DNA of 64,000 nucleotides from JACQFK01 sp036383955 (lineage in GTDB: Bacteria; Planctomycetota; MHYJ01; JACPRB01): the NCBI GenBank assembly GCA_036383955.1, contig DASVNH010000224.1, positions 1-64,000 on the forward strand. The letters run 5' to 3'. Position 1 is the stretch's first letter; every line of letters begins with the position of its first letter. Of this stretch, positions 40,964 to 48,602 are shown piece by piece. The notes beneath the pieces are model-generated. The model was not told the DNA's origin, searched no databases, and worked only from the letters and a program-made list of their open reading frames with translations. The position numbers and the translations under genes are program-made.

Positions 40964-42649
40964 TCAGCGCTTGACGCCGAAGAGCCGCTCTCCGCATCGT
41001 TCGAGCAGCTCACGTCCGACCGCGTCCTCGATCAGGGGATCCGAACGAGGATTGACCTTCGAGCAGTAGACGTAGCGCGCCCCTGTCTCTTCGATAGACT
41101 TCCTCAAGTCCTCGATCGTCCGACCGCGGAAGTAGAAGACGGGGCGGGTGTAGTCCGGTCTGTAGATGAGATAGGACTCTCCGCGCGAATGGACAGCCTC
41201 GACGATGTGGAAAAGCACAGGCTCGACGCCAGGCGGCTGGGATTCGAGGATGGAGCCGACCGAACGTTCCCGCCAGCTCATTTTCGCCAACCGGATAGCG
41301 TTTTCAAGACGGTGATCGACCGGGAAAAACGTCGCGGCGAACTGGAACGCCGCCCCCGCCGTAACGAGCCCCAGGACGGGCCTCATCCGCTCCGCCGCCC
41401 AGACGGCCGCGACCGCGAGGACGGACGGGAAGAACAGGACAAAGCGCAGGCACCAGTCATCATGATTCACGAGGAAAAGGACCGACACCAGAGAAACGGA
41501 CATCCCCAGCAACACCCGGCCCGCCCTAGGGGTTTCGCGCACCCAGCCCCACAGCGCCAGCGAACCGCACGCGAACGCCACCGCTCCCCAGCCCGAGATG
41601 TGGCTCAATAGCGCCCCATAGCCCACTTGATCGTCATAGACGCGCACATTGAACAACGCCCGGATGTTCCTCCAACCCGAGCTCAGGCTCGGCCCGAACT
41701 GGATCTTCAGGGTTCCCTCGCCACCGATCAGTCCACGACTCCCCACGGGATGCATCGGATTCCCGAACCAGAGCGCATTGCGCGCGTACCAGAACAGCCC
41801 CGGCACCAGAGCCACCACGCCGACCGGCAGGCCCGTCCCCGCGCTCTTCGCGACTAGCACAAGGAAGCCCGGCAGCGCGTAGCCGTACGTCGGCTTGATC
41901 CCGACCCCCAAAAGCGCGATCGCTGCGACCCACGGCCACGGTGCCTTTGCCAGCAGCAGCGCGAACGTTGATAGGACCAGCGCCGCGATCGGCACGTCGT
42001 TCAGGCAGGACGTCGCGCTCACCTGCAGCCCCGGCGTCAGCGCGTACAGCAGCGCGGCCCAAGCCGAGGCTTTCTCCGACATCCCAAGCTCCCGCGCCAA
42101 CGCGAAGCAGGCCGCCGACGCCAGCAGCAGGAACTCCACGCCGGCCAACTCGATTAGGACGTCGTGACGCAAGAACACCACCCACCAGGCTTCAATGAGT
42201 TCGAAGCCCGCGGGAAACGTCGCGTGAGTATCGACGCCCATCTCGCGCGTAAAGCCGCCCGCTCGGATCCATTCCGGGATCTTCGTCAGATGGTAGGACA
42301 GCGCGTCGTGGTTGTGCGGCGCGAAGAACCAGACCTGCAGGAGCAGCCGCAGCAGGACAATCGCCGCCGCGCAGGTCCAAATATAGCCCCAAAACGGAAC
42401 CCTCGGTTTCGACACCCGTGGTCGCAGGATCGCCAGGGCCACGACCCCCGCCGCACTCAGCCAGAAACCGTTAAAAGTCCCTGTGGTGCCCGCCGCGATC
42501 ACCACGAGCGAAATAAGAAGAAAGCGGGCGACGAAGAAGAGAAGGACGTCGAGATGCCCTTGCCTCGTCCCCCAGCGGCGAACCGCCTCGCGCGCGCACG
42601 CGAGAACTGCCGCGTTGGCTACAAGCATACCCGCGAGGCCTAGGATCAT
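40964..42649 (-). CDS. Polytopic GT-C-type glycosyltransferase
   Basis: A 561-residue integral membrane protein with roughly 11-13 hydrophobic segments. An early loop has APHNHDALSYHLTKIPEWI: an Asp flanked by aromatic and His residues in the first extracytoplasmic loop is the usual site of the catalytic acid in GT-C transferases (GT39/GT83-like). A soluble C-terminal tail follows (FYFRGRTIEDLRKSIEETG). It likely moves a sugar from a lipid carrier onto a surface or protein acceptor. A GT2 gene lies nearby and could make the lipid-linked sugar. Confidence 0.75.
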   Translation of the reverse strand: MILGLAGMLVANAAVLACAREAVRRWGTRQGHLDVLLFFVARFLLISLVVIAAGTTGTFNGFWLSAAGVVALAILRPRVSKPRVPFWGYIWTCAAAIVLLRLLLQVWFFAPHNHDALSYHLTKIPEWIRAGGFTREMGVDTHATFPAGFELIEAWWVVFLRHDVLIELAGVEFLLLASAACFALARELGMSEKASAWAALLYALTPGLQVSATSCLNDVPIAALVLSTFALLLAKAPWPWVAAIALLGVGIKPTYGYALPGFLVLVAKSAGTGLPVGVVALVPGLFWYARNALWFGNPMHPVGSRGLIGGEGTLKIQFGPSLSSGWRNIRALFNVRVYDDQVGYGALLSHISGWGAVAFACGSLALWGWVRETPRAGRVLLGMSVSLVSVLFLVNHDDWCLRFVLFFPSVLAVAAVWAAERMRPVLGLVTAGAAFQFAATFFPVDHRLENAIRLAKMSWRERSVGSILESQPPGVEPVLFHIVEAVHSRGESYLIYRPDYTRPVFYFRGRTIEDLRKSIEETGARYVYCSKVNPRSDPLIEDAVGRELLERCGERLFGVKR

Positions 42650-42687
42650 GGACAGAGTGAAGCAGCCGCGCTATAAGTCGTCAACGG

Positions 42688-42930
42688 ATGTCGAAAACGC
42701 TCTGGCCCGAATTCGTGGTGGCCCTCGGCCTCGTGCTCGTCCGAATCCTCTCCGTCGCGCCCGGCGGCCTCTGGCGCGACTGGCTTTTCTTCCTCGGCCT
42801 CTTCGGTCTCGCCCACGCCCTGGGCGCGCGATCCACGCCCGTCGCGACGACCGCCATGGCCTACCTACTGGCGATCCACGTCGTGGGCCAGCTCCCACAC
42901 ATACTCACCGTCTGGGGCATGAGGTTTTAG
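42688..42930 (+). CDS. Small membrane protein of unknown function
   Basis: An 80-residue protein with two or three hydrophobic segments (FVVALGLVLVRIL, WLFFLGLFGLAHALG and MAYLLAIHVVGQLPHIL). A TATAAG box lies 12 nt before ATG 42688. No family recognised. It is divergent from the GT-C gene and overlaps the end of the GT2 gene by 4 nt. Confidence 0.55.
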   Translation: MSKTLWPEFVVALGLVLVRILSVAPGGLWRDWLFFLGLFGLAHALGARSTPVATTAMAYLLAIHVVGQLPHILTVWGMRF

Positions 42931-43613
42931 CGGAAGATCGCGCGGTCGAGCATCACCGCGACGGCTCGCACCGCGTCCTTCCAGCCGATCTTCTTGCCTT
43001 CCGCGTAGCCGCGGCGTTCATACGAGATCGGCCGCTCCGCGAATCGCAGGCCCCGCCGGGCCAGCAGCGCCGTCACCTCGGGTTCGAAGCTGAAGCCGTC
43101 CGAGCGAAGCGGAAGCACCCGGGCGATCCGCGCGGGGATCAACTTGTAGCAGGTTACCATGTCCGTGAGATGCCGCGCCGTCAAAAGGTTCGAGAGCCAC
43201 GTCAGGCTCCGATTGCCCAGCGTATGCCACCACTCCGCGCGCGAACGCGTCAGATATCGAGACCCATAGACGACATCCGCCCGACCGGCCCGCAGAACCT
43301 CGAGCAATGCCTCGATATCCGCGGGATCGTATTCGAGGTCCGCGTCCTGCACCACGATGAACGTCCCGGTCGCCCGCTTGAATCCTTCGCGGATCGCCGC
43401 GCCTTTCCCCTGGTTTCGAGATTGCCGCACGACTTTGATGATCGGTGTCCGGCCAGCCAGCAAGTCGAGTTTCTCACGCGTGTGGTCAGTTGAACCGTCA
43501 TCCACGACAACCACCTCGCGGAGCGAGGGCATCGCGAGCACCCGGTTCAGAATCGCTTCGATCGTCGAAGCCTCATTGAAGACCGGCATGATCACGGAGA
43601 GGTCCGGCTGCAT
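42927..43613 (-). CDS. Family 2 glycosyltransferase, polyprenyl-phosphate sugar type
   Basis: A 228-residue GT-A transferase. VVVDDGSTDHT (35-45) binds the nucleotide sugar, and QDADLEYDPADI (93-104) holds the DxD-type metal motif. SRSEW-like and WLSNLLTARHLTDMVTCYKL segments are typical of dolichol-phosphate mannosyltransferase-like enzymes. No C-terminal membrane segment, so it acts at the cytoplasmic membrane face. It probably supplies the lipid-linked sugar used by the GT-C enzyme at 40964-42649. Confidence 0.92.
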   Translation of the reverse strand: MQPDLSVIMPVFNEASTIEAILNRVLAMPSLREVVVVDDGSTDHTREKLDLLAGRTPIIKVVRQSRNQGKGAAIREGFKRATGTFIVVQDADLEYDPADIEALLEVLRAGRADVVYGSRYLTRSRAEWWHTLGNRSLTWLSNLLTARHLTDMVTCYKLIPARIARVLPLRSDGFSFEPEVTALLARRGLRFAERPISYERRGYAEGKKIGWKDAVRAVAVMLDRAIFR

Positions 43614-43669
43614 GCGCGAAGATCATAAGGAATTCGCGGCATACGCGGCTCGCAAAACCATCGGTGTGC

Positions 43670-43675
43670 TACACT
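43670..43675 (+). promoter_or_regulatory. Extended -10 (TGC-TACACT) close to a start codon
   Basis: TACACT with upstream TGC, 9 nt before ATG 43685; no Shine-Dalgarno. Leaderless or near-leaderless. Confidence 0.5.
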
Positions 43676-43684
43676 CCCCGCCGT

Positions 43685-44203
43685 ATGCGACGCGCCGCTG
43701 CCCTGCTCGCGCTGCTCGCCGCCGGATGCGCGGGCCAGAGCGCCCAGAACTGGCTCGAAGAGGGGAACCGCTTCTTCGACACCGGAGATCCCCAGGGCGC
43801 CGTACGGGCCTACTCCTCCGCGATCGACGTAGACCCTGGGTTCTCGCAAGCATGGAATAACCGGGGGCTCGCGAAAGCCCAGCTCGGAGACCTCGTGGGC
43901 GCGCACGCGGATTACGCCGAGGCTATCCGGCTCGGCCCGTCCGCCGCCGAGGCTCACTACAATCGCGGCGTCGTCTACCTCCAGACCCAAGACGCGTATC
44001 GGGCCATCGCGGATTTCTCCGACGCCCTCCGCCTGCAGCCCGAGTATCCGCGCGCGCTGGCCGGGCGAGGCTTGGCGCGGGCGAAGGTCGGGGACAAAAC
44101 TGGTGCGGCCGACGACTTCAAGAAGGCCCTCGAGCTGTCTTCCCCGGACTGGCCCGAGCGGACCCGCGTCGAAGCCGAGTTGGCTAGGCTCAGCGGGAAA
44201 TGA
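43685..44203 (+). CDS. TPR lipoprotein
   Basis: A 172-residue protein from ATG 43685 with a lipoprotein signal (MRRAAALLALLAAGC, lipobox Cys15) and three or four TPR units (AYSSAIDVDPGFSQAWNNRGLAKAQ, DYAEAIRLGPSAAEAHYNRG and DFSDALRLQPEYPRALAGRG). Possibly a PilF/GspS-like pilotin for the secretin encoded nearby on the other strand, because TPR lipoproteins serve that role for type IV pili. This is inferred from location and architecture. Its end overlaps the gspJ end by 14 bp. Confidence 0.82.
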   Translation: MRRAAALLALLAAGCAGQSAQNWLEEGNRFFDTGDPQGAVRAYSSAIDVDPGFSQAWNNRGLAKAQLGDLVGAHADYAEAIRLGPSAAEAHYNRGVVYLQTQDAYRAIADFSDALRLQPEYPRALAGRGLARAKVGDKTGAADDFKKALELSSPDWPERTRVEAELARLSGK

Positions 44204-44666
44204 CGATGGACTCCGCCGGCTCGGCGAGCGTCAGCCGCAGGGCTTTCGCGGCGCCCCGGATTTCGCGCGTCCAAGCCTGACCCGTCCACGCTTCCAGGAT
44301 CACCGGCTCGTCAAGCAGGGGCATGATCCGCCCGCCCTCCCGCCGCGAGAGCCCGCGGTCGGAAGCGATCCAGCGGATGTCGGAGCCCGCCCGCGCGCCC
44401 GTGGCGAACGCGTCCGACGTGGTGGCCAGGGCGAGGACCGACGTCCCCGCAGGCGGCCGTTCCGCCGGCACGATCAGCCGCGTCCGGCCCCGCCAGTCTT
44501 GCGCGATCAGTTCCGCAGCGCGCGACCGCCGCTCTTCCCTCCGCGCGTGCTCCCGGCTATCCTCGGCGGAGCGCGTCAGCCCCAGGGTCGCCGCCGACAC
44601 CCCGAGCGTCAGGATCGCCGTGATTGCCACGGCCACCATGACCTCGATCAGCGTAAAGCCTTTCAT
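44190..44666 (-). CDS. gspJ: Type II secretion minor pseudopilin, GspJ-like
   Basis: A 158-residue pseudopilin from ATG 44666, with the type III signal motif KGFTLIEVMVAVAITAI where cleavage occurs after Gly and Glu5 is conserved. The rest is a globular minor pseudopilin. Its position as last gene after GspI identifies it as GspJ rather than GspH. It overlaps the previous gene by 4 nt (ATGA). Confidence 0.8.
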   Translation of the reverse strand: MKGFTLIEVMVAVAITAILTLGVSAATLGLTRSAEDSREHARREERRSRAAELIAQDWRGRTRLIVPAERPPAGTSVLALATTSDAFATGARAGSDIRWIASDRGLSRREGGRIMPLLDEPVILEAWTGQAWTREIRGAAKALRLTLAEPAESIVISR

Positions 44667-45019
44667 CGCGGCCCCGGCGGCCCGTGAAGCAGCTCCGAGC
44701 GCTCCAGAACCTTCGCTCCGCCCGGCCCGTATACCGCCAGAGTCACGCGCTTCAGCCGACTCAGGACGCCGGGCTCCGGCGACGTCCTCAGTTCCCAACG
44801 ATGTCCGTCGAAGCCCGCCAGCGCGCCCTCGCGCTGAGCTTCGAGGCCGGACGTCCATTCGGCCAGCCTCGACTCCGCCGCGCGCTCGAGGCGAGCGTCG
44901 ACCTCCGCCCCCGCGCTGCGCTTGAGGCTGCCCGCGACGGCCGCCGTCACGAGGACCAGCGAGCCCGCCGCGATGGCGAGCGCCACTAGGATCTCGAGGA
45001 GGGTGAAGCCTTTATTCAT
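44663..45019 (-). CDS. gspI: Type II secretion minor pseudopilin, GspI-like
   Basis: A 118-residue pseudopilin with NKGFTLLEILVALAIAAGS and a short globular domain. It is likely GspI by its size and order between H and J. I/J/K form the pseudopilus tip that primes assembly. Overlapping junctions on both sides indicate translational coupling. Confidence 0.8.
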   Translation of the reverse strand: MNKGFTLLEILVALAIAAGSLVLVTAAVAGSLKRSAGAEVDARLERAAESRLAEWTSGLEAQREGALAGFDGHRWELRTSPEPGVLSRLKRVTLAVYGPGGAKVLERSELLHGPPGPR

Positions 45020-45425
45020 ACTTCACTCCGCTTAGGAGGGCATCGACAACTACCGCGACGCGGTCGCCGCTCTTGTGGCGGAGCCCGATGGCGCGCGGGT
45101 CCGCTACGCCCCGGCGGTCGAAGACGAGTTCTCCCGCTTCCTCGAACGTCTGCCCAAAGCCGAGGGTCCCGCCGGACACGCGTTCGTCGGCGGAGGAGGT
45201 CACGCTCCACGCGCGCTCCTTCCAGGCGACGCGGTAGGTCGTCTCGTCGAAGCGCGCGCGCTCGCGCCAGACGCCGAGGGCGCCGCCGAACGCGCGGGCG
45301 GAGGCGTTCAGGGACTGCCGGGGGGTCCAGCCGGACACGCGGAGGACGAGAAAGCCCGAGAGCACGACCACCACCGCCAGGACGACGGTGAGCTCGATCA
45401 GGGTGAAGCCCGCGCGGCGCTTCAT
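45012..45425 (-). CDS. gspH: Type II secretion minor pseudopilin, GspH-like
   Basis: A 137-residue pseudopilin with RRAGFTLIELTVVLAVVVVLS. Segments GELVFDRRGVADPRAI and AVVVDAL match the GspH/FimT C-terminal beta fold. It overlaps gspI by 8 nt and gspG by 4 nt. Confidence 0.82.
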   Translation of the reverse strand: MKRRAGFTLIELTVVLAVVVVLSGFLVLRVSGWTPRQSLNASARAFGGALGVWRERARFDETTYRVAWKERAWSVTSSADERVSGGTLGFGQTFEEAGELVFDRRGVADPRAIGLRHKSGDRVAVVVDALLSGVKYE

Positions 45426-45820
45426 TCATTCGAGAGGTCGGCGTCGAGGCCGGCTCCCCCTTCTTTGCCGTCGGCGCCCAGCGACGTGAGCGTGAACTTG
45501 CGGCCCTGCGCCGCGTAGCGGAAGTCGTTGCCCCACGGATCCTTGGGCACGGCCTTGCCCTTCAGGTAGCCGCCTTCCTGCCAGTTCGCGACGCCGCTGG
45601 GCTTCTCGATCAGCTCCCGCAGCTCCTTCGGCATGCGGCCGGCGTGGGTGTAGAAGGAGACGATCGCCGACTCGATCTGCGCGATCTGCGACTTCGCCGC
45701 CGCGACCTTCGCTTCGTCGGTCTTGCCCGTGTAGCGCACGACGACGAGCGTCGCCAGGATCCCGATGATCGCAACCACGACGATCATCTCGAGGAGCGTA
45801 AAGCCGGCGACGCGTCTCAT
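45422..45820 (-). CDS. gspG: Major pseudopilin GspG
   Basis: A 132-residue major pseudopilin from ATG 45820. RRVAGFTLLEMIVVVAIIGILATL is the N-terminal signal/helix, and the C-terminus has DPWGNDFRYAAQGRKFTLTSLGADGKEGGAGLDADLSN, the calcium-binding end typical of GspG. It polymerises into the pseudopilus piston. Confidence 0.95.
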   Translation of the reverse strand: MRRVAGFTLLEMIVVVAIIGILATLVVVRYTGKTDEAKVAAAKSQIAQIESAIVSFYTHAGRMPKELRELIEKPSGVANWQEGGYLKGKAVPKDPWGNDFRYAAQGRKFTLTSLGADGKEGGAGLDADLSNE

Positions 45821-45828
45821 GTCGTTCC

Positions 45829-47031
45829 CTACTGAAGGTTCGAAAAGTCCGTGATCGGCAGCAGGATCGCCGCCACGATGAAGCCCACCACCAGGCCGAG
45901 CAGCACGATGATCACGGGGTTGAGCAGGTCCGTCAACCGCGTCGAGGCGACCTCCACCTCGTCGTCGTAGGTCTCGGCGACCTCGCGGAAGACTTCGGCG
46001 AGCTCGCCCGACTCCTCGCCGACGCCGGCGATGAGGCCCACGCTCGACGGCAGCACCCGGCTCCGCTTGAGCGCCTCCGAGAGCGAGGCCCCCTCGAGGA
46101 CCTCCTTCTCGAGGCGCGCGACGTCCTCCTCCAGCGCCGCGTTGCCCGCCGCGCCGCGCACGACGGCCAGCGCCTGCGCCACCGGGATGCCGGAGCGCAG
46201 CAGCGTCGACATCGTCCCCGCCCAGCGGGCCGTCGCCTGCTTCCGGAGCAAGTTCCCGAGCACCGGCACGCGCAACAGCAGGCGGTCGCGGGTCTTGCGT
46301 CCCACGCTCTTCGCGCCGATCCATGCCGCGGCGGCGACCCCCGGCACGAGCCACCACCAGGACGTCGAGAGCGCCCCGCTCACGCTGAGCAAAACCTCCG
46401 TCGGCCACGGCAGCGCGCGCTCCTGCTCGAGGAGGATGGCGGTGACCTTGGGGACGACGAACGTCAGCAGGAACACCAGCACGAGCGCCCCCACAGCGCA
46501 CATGAGCGCGGGGTACGTCAGCGCGGAAACGACGCGGTCGCGGATCTTCTTCTGTTTCGTGTAGTAGACGCCGAGCTCGACGAGGACTTTCGCGAGCTCA
46601 CCCGCCTGGATGCCGGCCCGCACGATGTGGACGAAGAGATCGGGAAACCAGCGCGGCTGGGCGGCGAGCGCGTCGGCGACGTCGACGCCCTCCCGCACCT
46701 TTGCGCGGACTTCCTCCAGGACGAGCCGGAAGCGCTCGTCCTCGACCTGGGGCCCGAGCGCGGCGAGCGCGTCCGCCATCGGCAGCCCCGTGCGCAGCAG
46801 GAGCGCCCAGTGTCGCGTCATGCGGGCGAGCAGGTCGAGCCGGTGCCCCGAGAGGCTCATCCACGAGGCGCCCCGCGCCCGCGGCTTGGCGGCGGCCTCG
46901 ACTTCCTCCAGGTCCACGGGCAAGAGCCCACGCCCACGAAGCTGCGCCCGCGCGTCGGCCAGCGACGGCGCCTCCGCGGTGCCCGTGGCCGTCTTGCCGG
47001 CTTCGTCGATGGCTTCGTACTTGTAGATCAC
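45829..47031 (-). CDS. gspF: Type II secretion inner-membrane protein GspF
   Basis: A 400-residue polytopic protein with two repeated cytoplasmic domains of the GspF/PilC family (LLRTGLPMADALAALGP and LLRSGIPVAQALAVVRG) and three membrane segments (about 170-195, 215-240 and 370-395). It contacts the ATPase GspE and forms the assembly platform core. It overlaps gspE by 4 nt. Confidence 0.95.
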   Translation of the reverse strand: MIYKYEAIDEAGKTATGTAEAPSLADARAQLRGRGLLPVDLEEVEAAAKPRARGASWMSLSGHRLDLLARMTRHWALLLRTGLPMADALAALGPQVEDERFRLVLEEVRAKVREGVDVADALAAQPRWFPDLFVHIVRAGIQAGELAKVLVELGVYYTKQKKIRDRVVSALTYPALMCAVGALVLVFLLTFVVPKVTAILLEQERALPWPTEVLLSVSGALSTSWWWLVPGVAAAAWIGAKSVGRKTRDRLLLRVPVLGNLLRKQATARWAGTMSTLLRSGIPVAQALAVVRGAAGNAALEEDVARLEKEVLEGASLSEALKRSRVLPSSVGLIAGVGEESGELAEVFREVAETYDDEVEVASTRLTDLLNPVIIVLLGLVVGFIVAAILLPITDFSNLQ

Positions 47032-48602
47032 TCGAGATCCATCTGGGTCACGGCCCAGACCTCCTCGAGCGTGGTCACTCCCTGGGCCACCTTGCGCAGG
47101 CCGTCCTTGCGCAGGGTGACGAAGCCCTTGGCGAGGGCGGCGCGCTTGAGATCGGCGACCGATTCGCGGCGGACGACGCGCTCTCGCAGCTCCTCGGTGA
47201 CGACGAGCAGCTCGAAGAGGGCGGCACGGCCCCAGAAGCCCGTCTTGAAGCAGGCGTCGCAGCCGCGGCCGCGAGCTGTTTCACGGCAGCCGAGGGACTC
47301 GAGGTACGCGACGTCCTCGTCCGACCAGCCGCGCACGCGCATGGCGGCTGGATCGATGGGCGAAATCTCCTTGCAGGACTCGCAGACCCGGCGCGCGAGG
47401 CGCTGGGCGAGGATCGCGTTCACCGAACTCGCGACGAGATAGGGCTCCACGCCAAGGTCGAGCAGGCGAGTGACCGACGAGGGCGCGTCGTTCGTGTGCA
47501 GCGTCGAAAAGACGAGGTGGCCCGTCAGCGAGGACTGGATCGCGATCGTCGCGGTCTCCAGGTCGCGGATTTCGCCGACCATGAGGATGTCGGGGTCCTG
47601 CCGGACGATCGAGCGCAGGCCCTTGGCAAACGTCATCCCCTTCTTCGAAGAGACCTGCGTCTGCGTCACGCCGGGCAGCTGGTACTCGATCGGGTCCTCA
47701 AGCGTGAGGATGTTGAGCTCCGCCGAGTTGAGCGTCGTCAGCATCGCGTAGAGGGTCGTCGTCTTGCCGCTGCCCGTGGGGCCCGTCACCAGCACGATGC
47801 CGTGCAGCAACTCCAGGACCCGCTTGATTCGGCCCAAGTCGTCGGGCGCGAAGCCCAGGCCGTCGAGCGACATCAGCCCCGACGTCTTGTCTAGCAGTCG
47901 CAGCACCACGCGCTCGCCGTGCTGGCAGGGCAGCGTCGCCGCGCGCAGGTCCACCCGGCGCTCGCCCACCCTGATCGTCACGCCGCCGTCCTGCGGCAGG
48001 CGCCGCTCGGCGATGTCCATTCGCGCCATCACCTTCACGCGGCTCACCACGCCGTCGAGCGCCTCTCGACGCAGCAGCGCTCGGTCGTAGAGGACGCCGT
48101 CGATGCGGAAGCGCACACGCAGGCCGTCCTCGCCCGGCTCGAGGTGGATGTCGCTCGCCCGCTGCCGGATCGCCTGCAGGATCGTCGCGTGCACCAGCTT
48201 GACCGCTGGGGCCTTGTCGTCGAGGTCGAGGACGTCCTCCGCCAGCACGACCTCGGGCGCGTCATCGTCGGGCGCGATTTCCTTAGCGAGCTGGTCGACC
48301 TCCTTCGCGTGGCCGTGGTAGGCCCGCGCGAGGAGGGCCTGGATCTCCGTCTCGGGCGCGGACACGAGGCGGCACTCGCGGTCGAGCAGGTAGGCGATCT
48401 GGTCGGCGGCGGCCCAGCGCTCGATCTTCCCGAGGGCGAGGCGCTGCTTGCCGTCCTCGCCCGGCCCGATCGCGACGACGGCGTGCTCGCGCGCCATCTT
48501 GAGCGGGACCTTGTCCAGGAACTCCCGCGGCACGGTCGCGCCGGCGAGATCGACGGCCGGCAAGCCCGCCCGGAGCGACGGCGGCAGGGTTAACGGGTTC
48601 AT
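47028..48602 (-). CDS. gspE: Type II secretion ATPase GspE
   Basis: A 524-residue secretion ATPase from ATG 48602. An N-terminal domain (about 1-130) precedes the ATPase core: SDIHLEPGEDGLRVRFRIDG, Walker A GPTGSGKTTT, Asp box LEDPIEYQLPG, Walker B with LMVGEIRD, and His box STLHTNDAP. The zinc-binding CESC...GCDAC tetracysteine is present in the C2 domain. It powers pseudopilus extension. The start overlaps the gspD stop (ATGA). Confidence 0.96.
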   Translation of the reverse strand: MNPLTLPPSLRAGLPAVDLAGATVPREFLDKVPLKMAREHAVVAIGPGEDGKQRLALGKIERWAAADQIAYLLDRECRLVSAPETEIQALLARAYHGHAKEVDQLAKEIAPDDDAPEVVLAEDVLDLDDKAPAVKLVHATILQAIRQRASDIHLEPGEDGLRVRFRIDGVLYDRALLRREALDGVVSRVKVMARMDIAERRLPQDGGVTIRVGERRVDLRAATLPCQHGERVVLRLLDKTSGLMSLDGLGFAPDDLGRIKRVLELLHGIVLVTGPTGSGKTTTLYAMLTTLNSAELNILTLEDPIEYQLPGVTQTQVSSKKGMTFAKGLRSIVRQDPDILMVGEIRDLETATIAIQSSLTGHLVFSTLHTNDAPSSVTRLLDLGVEPYLVASSVNAILAQRLARRVCESCKEISPIDPAAMRVRGWSDEDVAYLESLGCRETARGRGCDACFKTGFWGRAALFELLVVTEELRERVVRRESVADLKRAALAKGFVTLRKDGLRKVAQGVTTLEEVWAVTQMDLE

